Part shown: positions 55,099 to 63,271 of the stretch, piece after piece
Position numbering within the stretch: the first letter of the stretch is position 1
Layout: each line of letters starts with the position of its first letter
DNA from: Gimesia algae
GTDB lineage: Bacteria; Planctomycetota; Planctomycetia; Planctomycetales; Planctomycetaceae
Direction of reading: 5' to 3'
NCBI RefSeq assembly: GCF_007746795.1
Contig: NZ_CP036343.1
Coordinates: forward strand, 6,710,357-6,774,356
DNA length: 64,000 bases
Program-made: the position numbers and the translations under genes
The notes under the pieces: generated by a model
What the model saw: only the letters and a program-made list of their open reading frames with translations
What the model was told of the DNA's origin: nothing
Databases searched by the model: none

Positions 55099-55142
55099 GC
55101 CCCGGTCTCGCAAGTTTGTTGCCTGCAGGACCGGGGCTTTTA
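55099..55142 (+). terminator. Internal terminator-like hairpin (Ubl operon)
   Basis: GCCCCGGTC (55099-55107) pairs perfectly with GACCGGGGC (55129-55137), followed by TTTTAT. The next gene starts 35 bases after the T-run, so read-through or a second promoter must serve it. Confidence 0.65.
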
Positions 55143-55176
55143 TATTTGAACGCTTACATTTTCAAGGAGACGACTG

Positions 55177-55392
55177 ATGAAACAAGTAGATTTAAATCGG
55201 GCCGTTGCCCTGGCAACCGGCGAAAGTATTTCGACCGTGAAACGCCTGGGCTTTTTACTGGCAGAGCCAGATGAGCACATTGATCCTGCAGCAGAAGAGT
55301 CAGGGCCGTATGTGATCGACTGGGATGAGTTGGAAACCAATCGACTCAACTCTTTAAGACTAGGGGCACGCCATGAACCAGTGGTGGCCTGA
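55177..55392 (+). CDS. Small HTH-like protein
   Basis: A 71-residue protein with VDLNRAVALATGESISTVKRLGFLL, a short motif that I have seen often in small planctomycete proteins and which looks helix-turn-helix-like. ATG at 55177 with AAGGAG upstream. It overlaps the next gene by 20 bases. Function unknown. Confidence 0.6.
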   Translation: MKQVDLNRAVALATGESISTVKRLGFLLAEPDEHIDPAAEESGPYVIDWDELETNRLNSLRLGARHEPVVA

Positions 55393-55564
55393 TCTTCAAA
55401 CGAGTGAAAGCTGTCGAACTATCCCAGAGGATCTCAGTGCACGGTCGAATGCACTGTCGGCCCTACGACAAATCATGCACGCCGGTCGCATCAAGGGACG
55501 ACGTTGTGTGAAAAGTAATACACGCCGTAGGAAACGACGTCGCAAACGACAGACGCTCACATAA
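55373..55564 (+). CDS. Small basic protein
   Basis: A 63-residue, strongly basic protein (C-terminal TRRRKRRRKRQTLT), starting at an ATG (55373) that overlaps the previous gene by 20 bases and has AGGGG upstream. It may bind nucleic acid. No family is recognised and a spurious frame is not excluded, though a stop-start overlap of this kind is typical of real operon genes. Confidence 0.45.
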   Translation: MNQWWPDLQTSESCRTIPEDLSARSNALSALRQIMHAGRIKGRRCVKSNTRRRKRRRKRQTLT

Positions 55565-55615
55565 ACAACCAATGTCAATTTTTATCGAAATTCAATCAGG
55601 AACGGAAAGACTTTT

Positions 55616-55840
55616 ATGAAACTTTTATTGATCAACAATGATGGCGGTGGTTTCGCTGATTATATCGACGTCCCCGCTGGAACGACGGTGGCACAACTCT
55701 TTGAACAGAAGATGGGGGATGCTGTGGCCCGCGATTACCTGATTCGCGTGAACCGCCAGCCCTGTCCTCCAAATCAGTGTTTACAGGACGGGGATCGGAT
55801 TTCGATTACTCCCACAAAGATTGAGGGGGCGTGGTCCTAG
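55616..55840 (+). CDS. Ubiquitin-like beta-grasp protein (ThiS/MoaD-like)
   Basis: A 74-residue protein with the beta-grasp layout: [34 protein letters not shown], then [25 protein letters not shown], similar to ThiS/MoaD and bacterial Ubl proteins. The C-terminus is KIEGAWS, so it has a single Gly with a three-residue tail rather than the usual terminal di-Gly; a JAMM peptidase that removes the tail (the operon has one) would expose an EG end. It is followed by the Cys-rich, JAMM and E1 genes. I infer the modifier of a Ubl conjugation or sulfur-transfer system. Confidence 0.8.
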   Translation: MKLLLINNDGGGFADYIDVPAGTTVAQLFEQKMGDAVARDYLIRVNRQPCPPNQCLQDGDRISITPTKIEGAWS

Positions 55841-55853
55841 GTTTGTATTTCCT

Positions 55854-55889
55854 CAGGCTGTCGGGGCTTCGTTCCCGGCAGCCTGTTTT
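55854..55889 (+). terminator. Second internal terminator-like hairpin (Ubl operon)
   Basis: CAGGCTGTCGGG (55854-55865) pairs with CCCGGCAGCCTG (55874-55885, one G-T), followed by TTTT. The next gene begins 31 bases later. Confidence 0.65.
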
Positions 55890-55916
55890 GAGATCACTTT
55901 TTTAAAAGAGGAGACT

Positions 55917-56966
55917 ATGAAATATTCAAAAAAACAATTCTGGCGGGCTGCCAGTCATATTTTTCACTGTCTGGTATCAGAAGAATCTCCGACACAATTA
56001 AAACAGCCTTTCGAAGTCTGGTGGCACTGTGATCGATTGATTCAGAAATGTCAGCAGGCACAACGTAGAGGTTGGAATCTGGCTGCTTTAAAACTGGAAC
56101 GAGAACTGAAAACTAGTCTTGCTCAGCTGATCCAGCAACTAACAACTCTGCACGGCAAATTGTCGTCGGATTCACCACAGCAGATTTCCTCTATTGGGGA
56201 GCTCTACGCAGAACTGCTGGCTTTAGAAGAAGAATTTGGTGAGGTGAATCTGGATCTCCGAACGCAGAGCATTTCAGTCATCACAGAACGAATTGAACTG
56301 GAGGCCATCTATCTGGGCCCCTTTGAGATTTGCCTTGACTATGGAAACCAAAACACCAATGGATCTCTCCATTACCGGGTGATCGCTAGAGACCCCAATC
56401 CGGCAATTACCAATGACGGTGTCACACATCCCCACGTTCAGTCAGAAGTCGTCTGTGAAGGAGAGGGACGATTGGCGATACGCCGTTCACTGGAACAAGG
56501 AAGGCTGTTTGATTTTTTCACGATGGTGGCCAGCCTGTTACGAACTTATAACTCCGACAGCCCCTATGTAGCGCTCAGTGACTGGGACAGCGTTGAATGT
56601 ACCGAGTGCGCTGATGTGATTGCGGCCAACTCACAGACACGCTGTGAAAACTGTGAAATCACACTCTGCACGGGATGTGCTAAAGACTGTTCGGACTGCG
56701 ATTGTCCGTTTTGCCATGAATGTTTGTCGTACTGTGACAGCTGTCACGGCCAATGCTGTTCGTCCTGTCTGCGACAGTGCATTCAGTGTCATGCCGACTG
56801 TTGTCAACGTTGTTTACTTGAAAATGAAAGGTGCTCTGATTGCGATGCACAAGAAATCGAAGAAACGAATGAAGAAAAACAGGAAACCCATACAGCAGAA
56901 GCAAAACCAGTTACCGCAACTGCGGTTCAGCCCGACAGCTTGGGCGAAACTGTTGTACCTGCGTAA
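55917..56966 (+). CDS. Cysteine-rich zinc-type protein of the Ubl operon
   Basis: A 349-residue protein; ATG at 55917 with GAGGAG upstream. The N-terminal two thirds (about 1-225) are mixed alpha/beta and unknown to me. Residues about 228-312 contain 23 cysteines in a run of CxxC and CxC pairs (ECTECAD, RCENCEI, LCTGCAK, CPFCHEC, YCDSCHG and so on), typical of RING, B-box or treble-clef zinc modules. It lies between the Ubl and JAMM genes, so an E3- or E2-like adapter is possible, but no E2 active-site Cys pattern can be assigned. The last 122 bases overlap the JAMM gene. Confidence 0.75.
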   Translation: MKYSKKQFWRAASHIFHCLVSEESPTQLKQPFEVWWHCDRLIQKCQQAQRRGWNLAALKLERELKTSLAQLIQQLTTLHGKLSSDSPQQISSIGELYAELLALEEEFGEVNLDLRTQSISVITERIELEAIYLGPFEICLDYGNQNTNGSLHYRVIARDPNPAITNDGVTHPHVQSEVVCEGEGRLAIRRSLEQGRLFDFFTMVASLLRTYNSDSPYVALSDWDSVECTECADVIAANSQTRCENCEITLCTGCAKDCSDCDCPFCHECLSYCDSCHGQCCSSCLRQCIQCHADCCQRCLLENERCSDCDAQEIEETNEEKQETHTAEAKPVTATAVQPDSLGETVVPA

Positions 56967-57516
56967 TTATGGAGACACCGAAGTGGGAGGCTTCGGTATC
57001 TCTTCAGAGGTCGATCTATTGCTGGTGCAGGATCTGCAACTAGTGGAGCAAACCTGCTCGTTGGCTCATGTGGCCTTCGACGATGAGGCAGTCGCCAACT
57101 TCTTTGACGATCAGGTGGATGCAGGTCTGCGTCCTGAGCAGTTTGGTCGGATCTGGATTCACACGCATCCCGGCGATTGTCCCTTACCCAGCCTAACGGA
57201 TGAAAAAACCTTTGCTCGCGTCTTTGGTCGATCTGACTGGGCTGTGATGTTTATCTTGGCGCGGACAGGGCAAAAATATGCGCGGTTAAAATTTAATGTG
57301 GGTCCCACGGCCGAATACGAAATTCCCGTGAAACAGGATTACGCTCACACATTTGCCGGATGCGATCCAGAAAGTTGGGAGGACGAATATTTAAGTCACG
57401 TGCATCCGCAACATAATCGTCGTCTACTCCAGTCTGCTTTTGATCAGACCGCAGATTTTGACTGGGAAGAGGACTGGCTCTTTGCTGAAAACGAATTGAA
57501 AGGAGAACAAATTTGA
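56845..57516 (+). CDS. JAB/JAMM metallopeptidase (deubiquitinase-like)
   Basis: A 223-residue JAMM protein. The zinc motif is complete: Glu46 in the TEVGGFG stretch, then His106-Thr-His108 and Ser116 and Asp119 in [17 protein letters not shown] (H-x-H-x7-S-x2-D). Such enzymes cut Ubl chains or trim Ubl tails. The most likely start is the ATG at 56845 with AAAGGTG some distance upstream; 56869 is an alternative and an open frame runs further up inside the previous gene. With 56845 it overlaps the Cys-rich gene by 122 bases in a different frame. Stop overlaps the E1 gene start. Confidence 0.9.
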   Translation: MHKKSKKRMKKNRKPIQQKQNQLPQLRFSPTAWAKLLYLRNYGDTEVGGFGISSEVDLLLVQDLQLVEQTCSLAHVAFDDEAVANFFDDQVDAGLRPEQFGRIWIHTHPGDCPLPSLTDEKTFARVFGRSDWAVMFILARTGQKYARLKFNVGPTAEYEIPVKQDYAHTFAGCDPESWEDEYLSHVHPQHNRRLLQSAFDQTADFDWEEDWLFAENELKGEQI

Positions 57517-58202
57517 ATACATTAAATGTGACTACGGATCGTTTCAAAAGACAGAGTGACCTGATCCCAGCAGCACGACTTTCCCATATTACGGCAACCG
57601 TCATCGGCGTGGGAGCCATTGGTCGTCAGGTCGCACTGCAACTGGCGGCCATTGGGACACGACAGATTCAGCTGATCGACTTTGACACGGTGGAATCAAC
57701 TAATATCACGACTCAGGGATATCGAGACCAAGATCTGGGACAGTCTAAAGTAGACGCAACGGCCAGAGCCATTCAGGAGCTTGATGATTCGATTCAAGTA
57801 ACGGTGACTCCAGATCGTTATCGAGTATCAGTTCCTGTGGGAGAGGCTGTCTTTTGCTGTGTCGATTCTATCTCTGCGCGGGCGGCGATCTGGCGTTCTG
57901 TATCCTCTCACTGCCAGCTATTTGTAGATGGCCGTATGCTGGGTGAAGTAATCCGTGTCCTCTCAGTGGCTGCTCCCCACAACGACAACAATTACTATGA
58001 ATCGACTTTGTTTCACCAGTCCGAAGCCCAAACTGGTCGCTGCACAGCACAAAGTACAATCTACACCGCTAACATCGCTGCAGGCTTAATTCTGCACCAG
58101 TTCACACGCTGGCGACGCATGTTACCTTTGGATCGTGACATCACCCTCAGCCTACTCGCAAGCGAGTTGATTCTGGGGCCTGATCCATCTCGGGAAATTT
58201 AG
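57513..58202 (+). CDS. E1-like/ThiF Ubl-activating protein
   Basis: A 229-residue ThiF-fold protein; TTG start (57513) seven bases after AGGAG, overlapping the JAMM stop. The nucleotide motif GVGAIG (residues 32-37) and the downstream acidic [27 protein letters not shown] region that places ATP/Mg are intact, as is the Cys177 in GRCTAQ, the position of the catalytic Cys in ThiF/MoeB-like and PRTRC-type proteins. It should adenylate the Ubl C-terminus. Short: no extra UFD domain. The last 56 bases overlap, tail to tail, the integrase gene on the other strand. Confidence 0.92.
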   Translation: MNTLNVTTDRFKRQSDLIPAARLSHITATVIGVGAIGRQVALQLAAIGTRQIQLIDFDTVESTNITTQGYRDQDLGQSKVDATARAIQELDDSIQVTVTPDRYRVSVPVGEAVFCCVDSISARAAIWRSVSSHCQLFVDGRMLGEVIRVLSVAAPHNDNNYYESTLFHQSEAQTGRCTAQSTIYTANIAAGLILHQFTRWRRMLPLDRDITLSLLASELILGPDPSREI

Positions 58203-59694
58203 AACGTACTAAGACTTCGGCCGCTGACTTCAGTTCAACATTACGATTTGTTACCGCAGCTATAATTGGCTGGAACTGTCTTTGGCTGGCTTCCAGATAA
58301 CGTTCCCGTAACTGGTCGAGATGGGTGTAATTGGTAATGGCTGCCTTGCTGACAGCATGTCCCATCAAGTACTTCCGATAATATTCTGGCATCCCGGCAT
58401 TCATCATGGCGGTGCTGAATAGATGACGGAAATCTTTGAGAGTTGCCTTGGCTGGCCAGGATAGCTGGCCAGCCAGGCGATGAAACTCATGCTCAATATG
58501 GTCGTATTTAATTCCACCTGCATCGTGGAGTAACTGATCCCGTATCTGCATTCCTTGTTCTGCAGTGAAATTAGCAGTCATCTGACAACGGCGCGAATAT
58601 TCTTTTGTTAGCTGCTCCAGTGACTGATCTAATAAAGGCGGCTGTTCTGAACCTTCAAAAACAGCACGACGCCGAATCAACAATCCTGTTCCTATATTTT
58701 CAGAGCCACCCTCCAGGATCTCCCGGATCGGTTCCAGCAAAGGTAACCTCTTATCACGCCTGCCTTTGGTCGTATAACTGATTTGTGGCAGGCAAATCAC
58801 CTTTAACCATCCATCTGAAGTCAGGTTTTCCCGGAAAAGAAAGCAAGGTTCCGCAGCCCTCAGACCATAAAAAATCAATAACACAAACAGGTGAAGTTGG
58901 TAACTGTCGCACTTTTTCAAAAAATCAACGACCATTGGGATTGTAATATCGGGCTCCCCGAATAGATCTGGGGCAACCGAGGCGGACTGACGAACTTTTC
59001 CCTGAAAGGGATTTCGGAAGCCTGATGGCATCAGATTTCCACGATCCGGGTCGGCCGCCCAGATATACATTCCCCGGACCACGTCCTGTACGTAATCAGT
59101 CGAAGACATTGTCTTTTTCCGCGTATGGGGGTGCCCATTAGAAGAAACCTGCAGATTCTTTAAGTATGCTTGAAACTGTAAAACTAGATCAGGATTGACA
59201 TTAGTGATAGATGGGTACGCCGTCGTTATCAATGGCTGTTGGATAAAAGTATGATAATGCTCTAATGCTGAAGCATATCGCCTGACCGTTTTGGGAGCGA
59301 TTTCACCGGCATCGGCTCGACGTTGTAAGTGATTTTGATAGAGGTCGAGTAGACTCTGGTGCTTTAGTTTTCCTCTCCCCAAACCGGATGAGCGAAAGTG
59401 TTTAAGACGCTCCTCGATTTCCCGGGCACGAAATATAGCACTTACCAGATCACCGTCGATCCGTTCTGTGAGATTCTTTTTTGCAGCAGGGTCCCAGAAT
59501 TGAAGCCGAAAGTAGTCGTTTTGTCTATATATACGTACTTTTTTGGGTGACTCAATTCCGTCCGGGAAATTCTCGATGCGAATCCAGCGATGCTTGGTTT
59601 TATATTTCTCACACCAGGTCGAACTTTTCGCATCAGGTTCTACCTGTTTCTGGGAAAAGTCTCCTGGTTGGATGTCGTCTCTTTTGCGAACCAT
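58147..59694 (-). CDS. Tyrosine recombinase (integrase) related to that at 41296
   Basis: A 515-residue tyrosine integrase counted from the ATG at 59694 (the frame is open to 59748). The catalytic region has [12 protein letters not shown] (first Arg), [19 protein letters not shown] (Arg with Lys in place of the usual His), [11 protein letters not shown] (His) and NYTHL (Tyr). Order and spacing, including the Lys, match the integrase at 41296, so the two are homologues of a subfamily. It is convergent with the Ubl operon and its end overlaps the E1 gene by 56 bases. It diverges from the gene at 59883, with a palindromic site in between. Confidence 0.92.
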   Translation of the reverse strand: MVRKRDDIQPGDFSQKQVEPDAKSSTWCEKYKTKHRWIRIENFPDGIESPKKVRIYRQNDYFRLQFWDPAAKKNLTERIDGDLVSAIFRAREIEERLKHFRSSGLGRGKLKHQSLLDLYQNHLQRRADAGEIAPKTVRRYASALEHYHTFIQQPLITTAYPSITNVNPDLVLQFQAYLKNLQVSSNGHPHTRKKTMSSTDYVQDVVRGMYIWAADPDRGNLMPSGFRNPFQGKVRQSASVAPDLFGEPDITIPMVVDFLKKCDSYQLHLFVLLIFYGLRAAEPCFLFRENLTSDGWLKVICLPQISYTTKGRRDKRLPLLEPIREILEGGSENIGTGLLIRRRAVFEGSEQPPLLDQSLEQLTKEYSRRCQMTANFTAEQGMQIRDQLLHDAGGIKYDHIEHEFHRLAGQLSWPAKATLKDFRHLFSTAMMNAGMPEYYRKYLMGHAVSKAAITNYTHLDQLRERYLEASQRQFQPIIAAVTNRNVELKSAAEVLVRSKFPEMDQAPESTRLRVG

Positions 59695-59796
59695 CTTACG
59701 TGTCTTTAAACTGCCCTTGAATTTTGATATCGAACAGGTTTCTACCAAGGAAACCCATCAGTTGGGATCAGCTTAAAAATTGGCGTTCACAACTCG

Positions 59797-59823
59797 CTTA
59801 CAAAACGCCATAATATTTGTAAG
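59797..59823. repeat. Palindromic site CTTACAAA-N11-TTTGTAAG, copy 1
   Basis: CTTACAAA (59797-59804) and TTTGTAAG (59816-59823) with an 11-base spacer. A second copy with the same arms and spacer length is at 61598-61624. Copy 1 lies between the divergent integrase and the 59883 gene. Candidates are an integrase core site or an operator. Confidence 0.7.
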
Positions 59824-59882
59824 AGTCTGGAAACAGATTAAATAAATTTAAAGATCAGCCTGCGGAGTATCAGAACAATACT

Positions 59883-61211
59883 ATGGACTCTTGGAAACTG
59901 GCAGTACGAAGATATCAGGATATAGTTCCGGAAGCGGATATACCGAGGATTAACTTTCCCAGGGAAAAACTTCTGGCCTGGCTCAGGAATGAGGCCTGCC
60001 CTGCTGTTGAAGAATATAGCCAGCGTCTAAGGTTTCAAGAATATGCAAACTGGCCACTAATTGCGTTGAATCCCGGAGCAGACACACCGGAACGTCAACT
60101 GATCGATTCGCTGGAGCAGGGCATCCTGAAATGCGCCAAAACCCTATCACAGTTAACAAAGGAAGAACTGATTGGTAAAAATCTGGAAGACCAGAATCAG
60201 CCTCAATCATACGTCAGAGAAGAAACTGTCGAGATAACTGCTGAAAGAACGACTTGTGTGAAAAGAATAATTGGTAAATCCAATGAGTTAGAAATTGTCC
60301 TGTCCCAAGTTGAATATCTGTCTCTAATCAGCGACTTGTCATTAGTAAACAGTTCAGATTATTTTGCCCCAGTACAGGAAATTCCTAAGGATGTTGATGG
60401 AAAGAAAGTCCAACGTGGTGAGCTTATAATTGCATTTAATTATGAGTTGGACCCTGTGGGAAATTATATGATCCGTTGTTTGCTGGAACGAGCCCGGCAA
60501 TGGTATGAACTTTTGTCTAAAACAAGATGCATGATAAAAAAAGCCATCGAAGCAACAGGACGCCCCTATCAACAGTTAGTCGATCAACTTGAAAACGAGT
60601 GGAAGAACCTGGAGGCCGACTGGTCGGAATGTCAACATTTGTTAAAAAGCGGTAAAAAGAATCGTTTAATCAACTCAGCAGTCATACTCACCCAGATCTA
60701 TGCCGCATTTGGACTGAAACCTGAACTGCACTGGCTATCTCTCCCTGATAAATTTCTGAACCACGAAATTGAGTCTATCAGAAACAGGCTGACTGCATTC
60801 CTGAATAAAGAGACAACAGACCGGATTGCACATGCTTTGGGAGATTTAAAAAATCTTTATGGCAAAGATGAACAGCAAACCGATGTAGTTGAAGAAGCGA
60901 TTGCGAACGGCGACTTAGTGTTGATCTCGAAGTCTAAAAAAGCATACTGGGAAAAAAAGAAAATATCTGATCAGATTAGTGGCAGACGATGGGACTTGTT
61001 ACTTTTATTGGCAAAAAAAGCAAAACGTAGAGCCTGTGTTAGAGAACATGATCTATTTCCAGAAGGCTCAAGCTCGTTATCTGCCATGGCAACATCCTGG
61101 AGCCGTTTGAATGAGCGTCTGCCTGAATCGCTCTGGACACTGGTTAAAAACGGAGTTGAGCCACGATCCTACATACTCCGTCTGGATTCGGCCCAAATAC
61201 ACATTTTTTAA
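59883..61211 (+). CDS. Orphan accessory protein with possible C-terminal winged helix
   Basis: A 442-residue protein I do not recognise. It is helical through most of its length (LAWLRNEACPAVEEYSQRLRFQEYANW, IRCLLERARQWYELLSKTRCMIKKAIEATGRPYQQLVDQLENEWKNLEADW). The last 70 residues (ISGRRWDLLLLLAKKAKRRACVREHDLFP ... PESLWTLVKNGVEPRSYILRL) have a shape like a winged-helix DNA-binding domain. No signal peptide or membrane segment. It lies between an integrase and a serine recombinase, with the palindromic site 60 bases before its start; it may be a regulator or recombination factor (inference). Confidence 0.65.
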   Translation: MDSWKLAVRRYQDIVPEADIPRINFPREKLLAWLRNEACPAVEEYSQRLRFQEYANWPLIALNPGADTPERQLIDSLEQGILKCAKTLSQLTKEELIGKNLEDQNQPQSYVREETVEITAERTTCVKRIIGKSNELEIVLSQVEYLSLISDLSLVNSSDYFAPVQEIPKDVDGKKVQRGELIIAFNYELDPVGNYMIRCLLERARQWYELLSKTRCMIKKAIEATGRPYQQLVDQLENEWKNLEADWSECQHLLKSGKKNRLINSAVILTQIYAAFGLKPELHWLSLPDKFLNHEIESIRNRLTAFLNKETTDRIAHALGDLKNLYGKDEQQTDVVEEAIANGDLVLISKSKKAYWEKKKISDQISGRRWDLLLLLAKKAKRRACVREHDLFPEGSSSLSAMATSWSRLNERLPESLWTLVKNGVEPRSYILRLDSAQIHIF

Positions 61212-61597
61212 AGTCATAGTCCTGTTTTATGTAAAAAACACCGTCGTAATCAATTGTATTCGCCATAGTTGATACTTCAGTTTGCAATTTCAACAAATCC
61301 CCTTAAATCAATCTTGCTGTGTCATCTAACTTCTCTGTTTTTATTGACTAATTAACCGCTGAAAGGTGGGTAGTCAGAGAAGAATTTCGGCCAGTATTCT
61401 GCGCATCGTAGAATAATTCTTTCATCTCTTCCCTCACTCTAAGTGATGACCTGCAAGGCTGTTGTTGCATTGCCGCCACCAACTCATCTGCCCGTTAAAT
61501 GTTGCTCGGCTGACTTCTAGATCCTCTTCCTATTCGGAATTAGTATCACTTACTGACCCCGTTCAAAAGATCCATTTTCTGAATCCGACTCCTAACT

Positions 61598-61624
61598 CTT
61601 ACAAAATTCTTGCAGCTTTGTAAG
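61598..61624. repeat. Palindromic site CTTACAAA-N11-TTTGTAAG, copy 2
   Basis: CTTACAAA (61598-61605) and TTTGTAAG (61617-61624), again with an 11-base spacer; the flanking AG after the right arm is also the same as in copy 1. The centre is 89 bases before the start at 61700, close to the 73 bases seen for copy 1 and the gene at 59883. Confidence 0.7.
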
Positions 61625-61653
61625 AGGTTTGTGAATACAAGTTTCTATCGTTT

Positions 61654-61678
61654 GAGTCTGGAGAGGCATTCCAGACTC
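61654..61678 (+). other. Leader hairpin before the 61700 gene
   Basis: GAGTCTGG (61654-61661) pairs with CCAGACTC (61671-61678). An AAGGAG Shine-Dalgarno and the ATG at 61700 follow within 22 bases. Without a clear T-run it may act on translation or mRNA stability rather than as terminator. Confidence 0.5.
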
Positions 61679-61699
61679 CTTACTTTCAAGGAGCAGTCT

Positions 61700-61942
61700 A
61701 TGAATGACACTAAAAACGAACCGACTAACCCAAATGCTGATCTACTCTCAACTCCAGAAAAACTGGACAGAGTGGCAAACCTGATCGCTGAAGGAGAGTT
61801 TCCTTTTCCGACTGGTCTTTCACCTGACCAGCAGTTCTTATTAGCGACAGAGGTAAGAAAAAGACGGCATCAAAGGTTGGTCAAATTTATCGCCAGATCA
61901 ATTGCCAGAGATTTATGGCAAAACATCGAACGACATAATTAA
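61700..61942 (+). CDS. Small protein preceding the serine recombinase
   Basis: An 80-residue protein from the ATG at 61700 (AAGGAG upstream; the open frame to 61610 runs through the palindrome and hairpin and is rejected). It has a helical, basic C-terminal half (EVRKRRHQRLVKFIARSIARDLWQNIERH). It lies 12 bases before the recombinase gene, so it is a likely accessory or control factor of it. No family recognised. Confidence 0.65.
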   Translation: MNDTKNEPTNPNADLLSTPEKLDRVANLIAEGEFPFPTGLSPDQQFLLATEVRKRRHQRLVKFIARSIARDLWQNIERHN

Positions 61943-61954
61943 AAGGCAAAGATT

Positions 61955-63187
61955 ATGATTAGACCACAGTACGATCTCAAGAAACTGATCAACTACATTC
62001 GCTACGGTCGTATGAGCGACCCTAACCAGAACCCTTCAAGTCCGGATCAGCAATATGATACAATTGATCTTGTATTAAGGAGGTGCGGGTCCGACCATTG
62101 GAAACATTTAGCTGACTATCGTGATGATGGTATTTCAGGGCGGTTATTAAGGAAACGACGTGGTTTCCAGAAAATGCTGTTTGATATCAAATCAGGCGTT
62201 ATCAGTCCTGATGTCATCCTGGTTGATGATATTGACCGGTTTGGAAGAGTGGACGATCTTAAAGAGATCCGTCGTGATTTGTATAACAAGTATGGGGTTC
62301 TGATCTTGGATGCAAAATCTAATTTCGAAGATCCCCACACTCCCCAAGGACGTATTTACAACTCAATTGAAGAAATACGCGCTGTTGAAGAGGGGAAAAC
62401 AAAAGCCCATCGTGTTCTTAGAGGCAAACGGGATGCTATTTCACGCGGTCGATGGTCAGGTGGCAAACCGCCATTTGGTTATCAACTGGAAACTCGTCAA
62501 GAAGATACCAATGGCCGTTCTCGTTCTTATAGTATTATTGTTCCTGATCCTGAAACGGCAAGGATTATAGTATTACTATTCCGGAAGGCTGATGAGACCG
62601 GTTGGGGACAAGACCGTTTAAGCAAATTTCTCAATAATCATGAAGATGTACCAGAGCATCAAAAACCGTTTCATGGTTCCACTGTTGGATCATGGCTTGA
62701 TAATGAAATTTATACCGGAAAAATGGTTTGGCCTAAAGTTACTACAGACATCATCAGTGATTGCCGAGTCATTGAAAAAATCCCTGCTGAAGAACAGATG
62801 CACGTTGATGACTATTGCACACCAATAGTGGAATACGATGTATTTGATCGAGTCAGGCGAATAAGAAAAGCTCGAGGACAATTACGGAAAGCTGCACTGG
62901 CTGAAACCACACCGCAATCAGACAAGCAAATCAAAGCGCCTGCTCCCGGCATGACAATTCGCTATTTATTGACAGGCCTTGTTCGCTGTGGCCATTGTAA
63001 TAGATCTATGGTTCCAAATCGGGGGGGGAGTTATGTCACGAAAAACAATGAAACTCGCGAATATACGGCTTACACATGCCCAGGACATAGAACTGGGATT
63101 TGTTCCAACAATAAAACGATTCCGGAGAAATGGCTTCGTCAAATGGTAATAGATGCCATCAAAATCCGTCTGTTCCCATCATCCTGA
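61955..63187 (+). CDS. Serine recombinase (resolvase/invertase type) with zinc ribbon
   Basis: A 410-residue serine recombinase. The resolvase domain starts with INYIRYGRMSDPNQNPSSPDQQ; the Ser after RM is the likely nucleophile, and the Arg pair follows in DGISGRLLRKRRGFQKML, VLVDDIDRFGRV. The Recombinase domain (about 165-260, GKPPFGYQL) and a zinc-ribbon (LVRCGHCNRSMVPN, then TCPGHRTGICSNN, about 335-390) complete it. The long coiled-coil C-terminus common in large serine integrases is missing and appears as a separate frame after a terminator. It probably acts on the island or its parts. Confidence 0.92.
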   Translation: MIRPQYDLKKLINYIRYGRMSDPNQNPSSPDQQYDTIDLVLRRCGSDHWKHLADYRDDGISGRLLRKRRGFQKMLFDIKSGVISPDVILVDDIDRFGRVDDLKEIRRDLYNKYGVLILDAKSNFEDPHTPQGRIYNSIEEIRAVEEGKTKAHRVLRGKRDAISRGRWSGGKPPFGYQLETRQEDTNGRSRSYSIIVPDPETARIIVLLFRKADETGWGQDRLSKFLNNHEDVPEHQKPFHGSTVGSWLDNEIYTGKMVWPKVTTDIISDCRVIEKIPAEEQMHVDDYCTPIVEYDVFDRVRRIRKARGQLRKAALAETTPQSDKQIKAPAPGMTIRYLLTGLVRCGHCNRSMVPNRGGSYVTKNNETREYTAYTCPGHRTGICSNNKTIPEKWLRQMVIDAIKIRLFPSS

Positions 63188-63201
63188 GATCTTTGATTCT
63201 G

Positions 63202-63238
63202 GCTACGATGGGATGGTAATTCCATCGTAGCTTCTTTT
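63202..63238 (+). terminator. Terminator after the serine recombinase
   Basis: GCTACGATGG (63202-63211) pairs perfectly with CCATCGTAGC (63222-63231), followed by TTCTTTTTTT, a classic intrinsic terminator. The next gene nevertheless starts 41 bases after the stem. Confidence 0.8.
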
Positions 63239-63271
63239 TTTGAAATGATTCATGTATTAAGGAGAATCGCA

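Larger units (their letters stand above)
61212..61699. other. Intergenic region with palindrome copy 2 and a leader hairpin
   Basis: About 490 bases. The left part (61212-61590) shows no gene or structure I can name. The right part holds palindrome copy 2 (61598-61624) and the hairpin 61654-61678 before the small gene at 61700. Confidence 0.5.
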
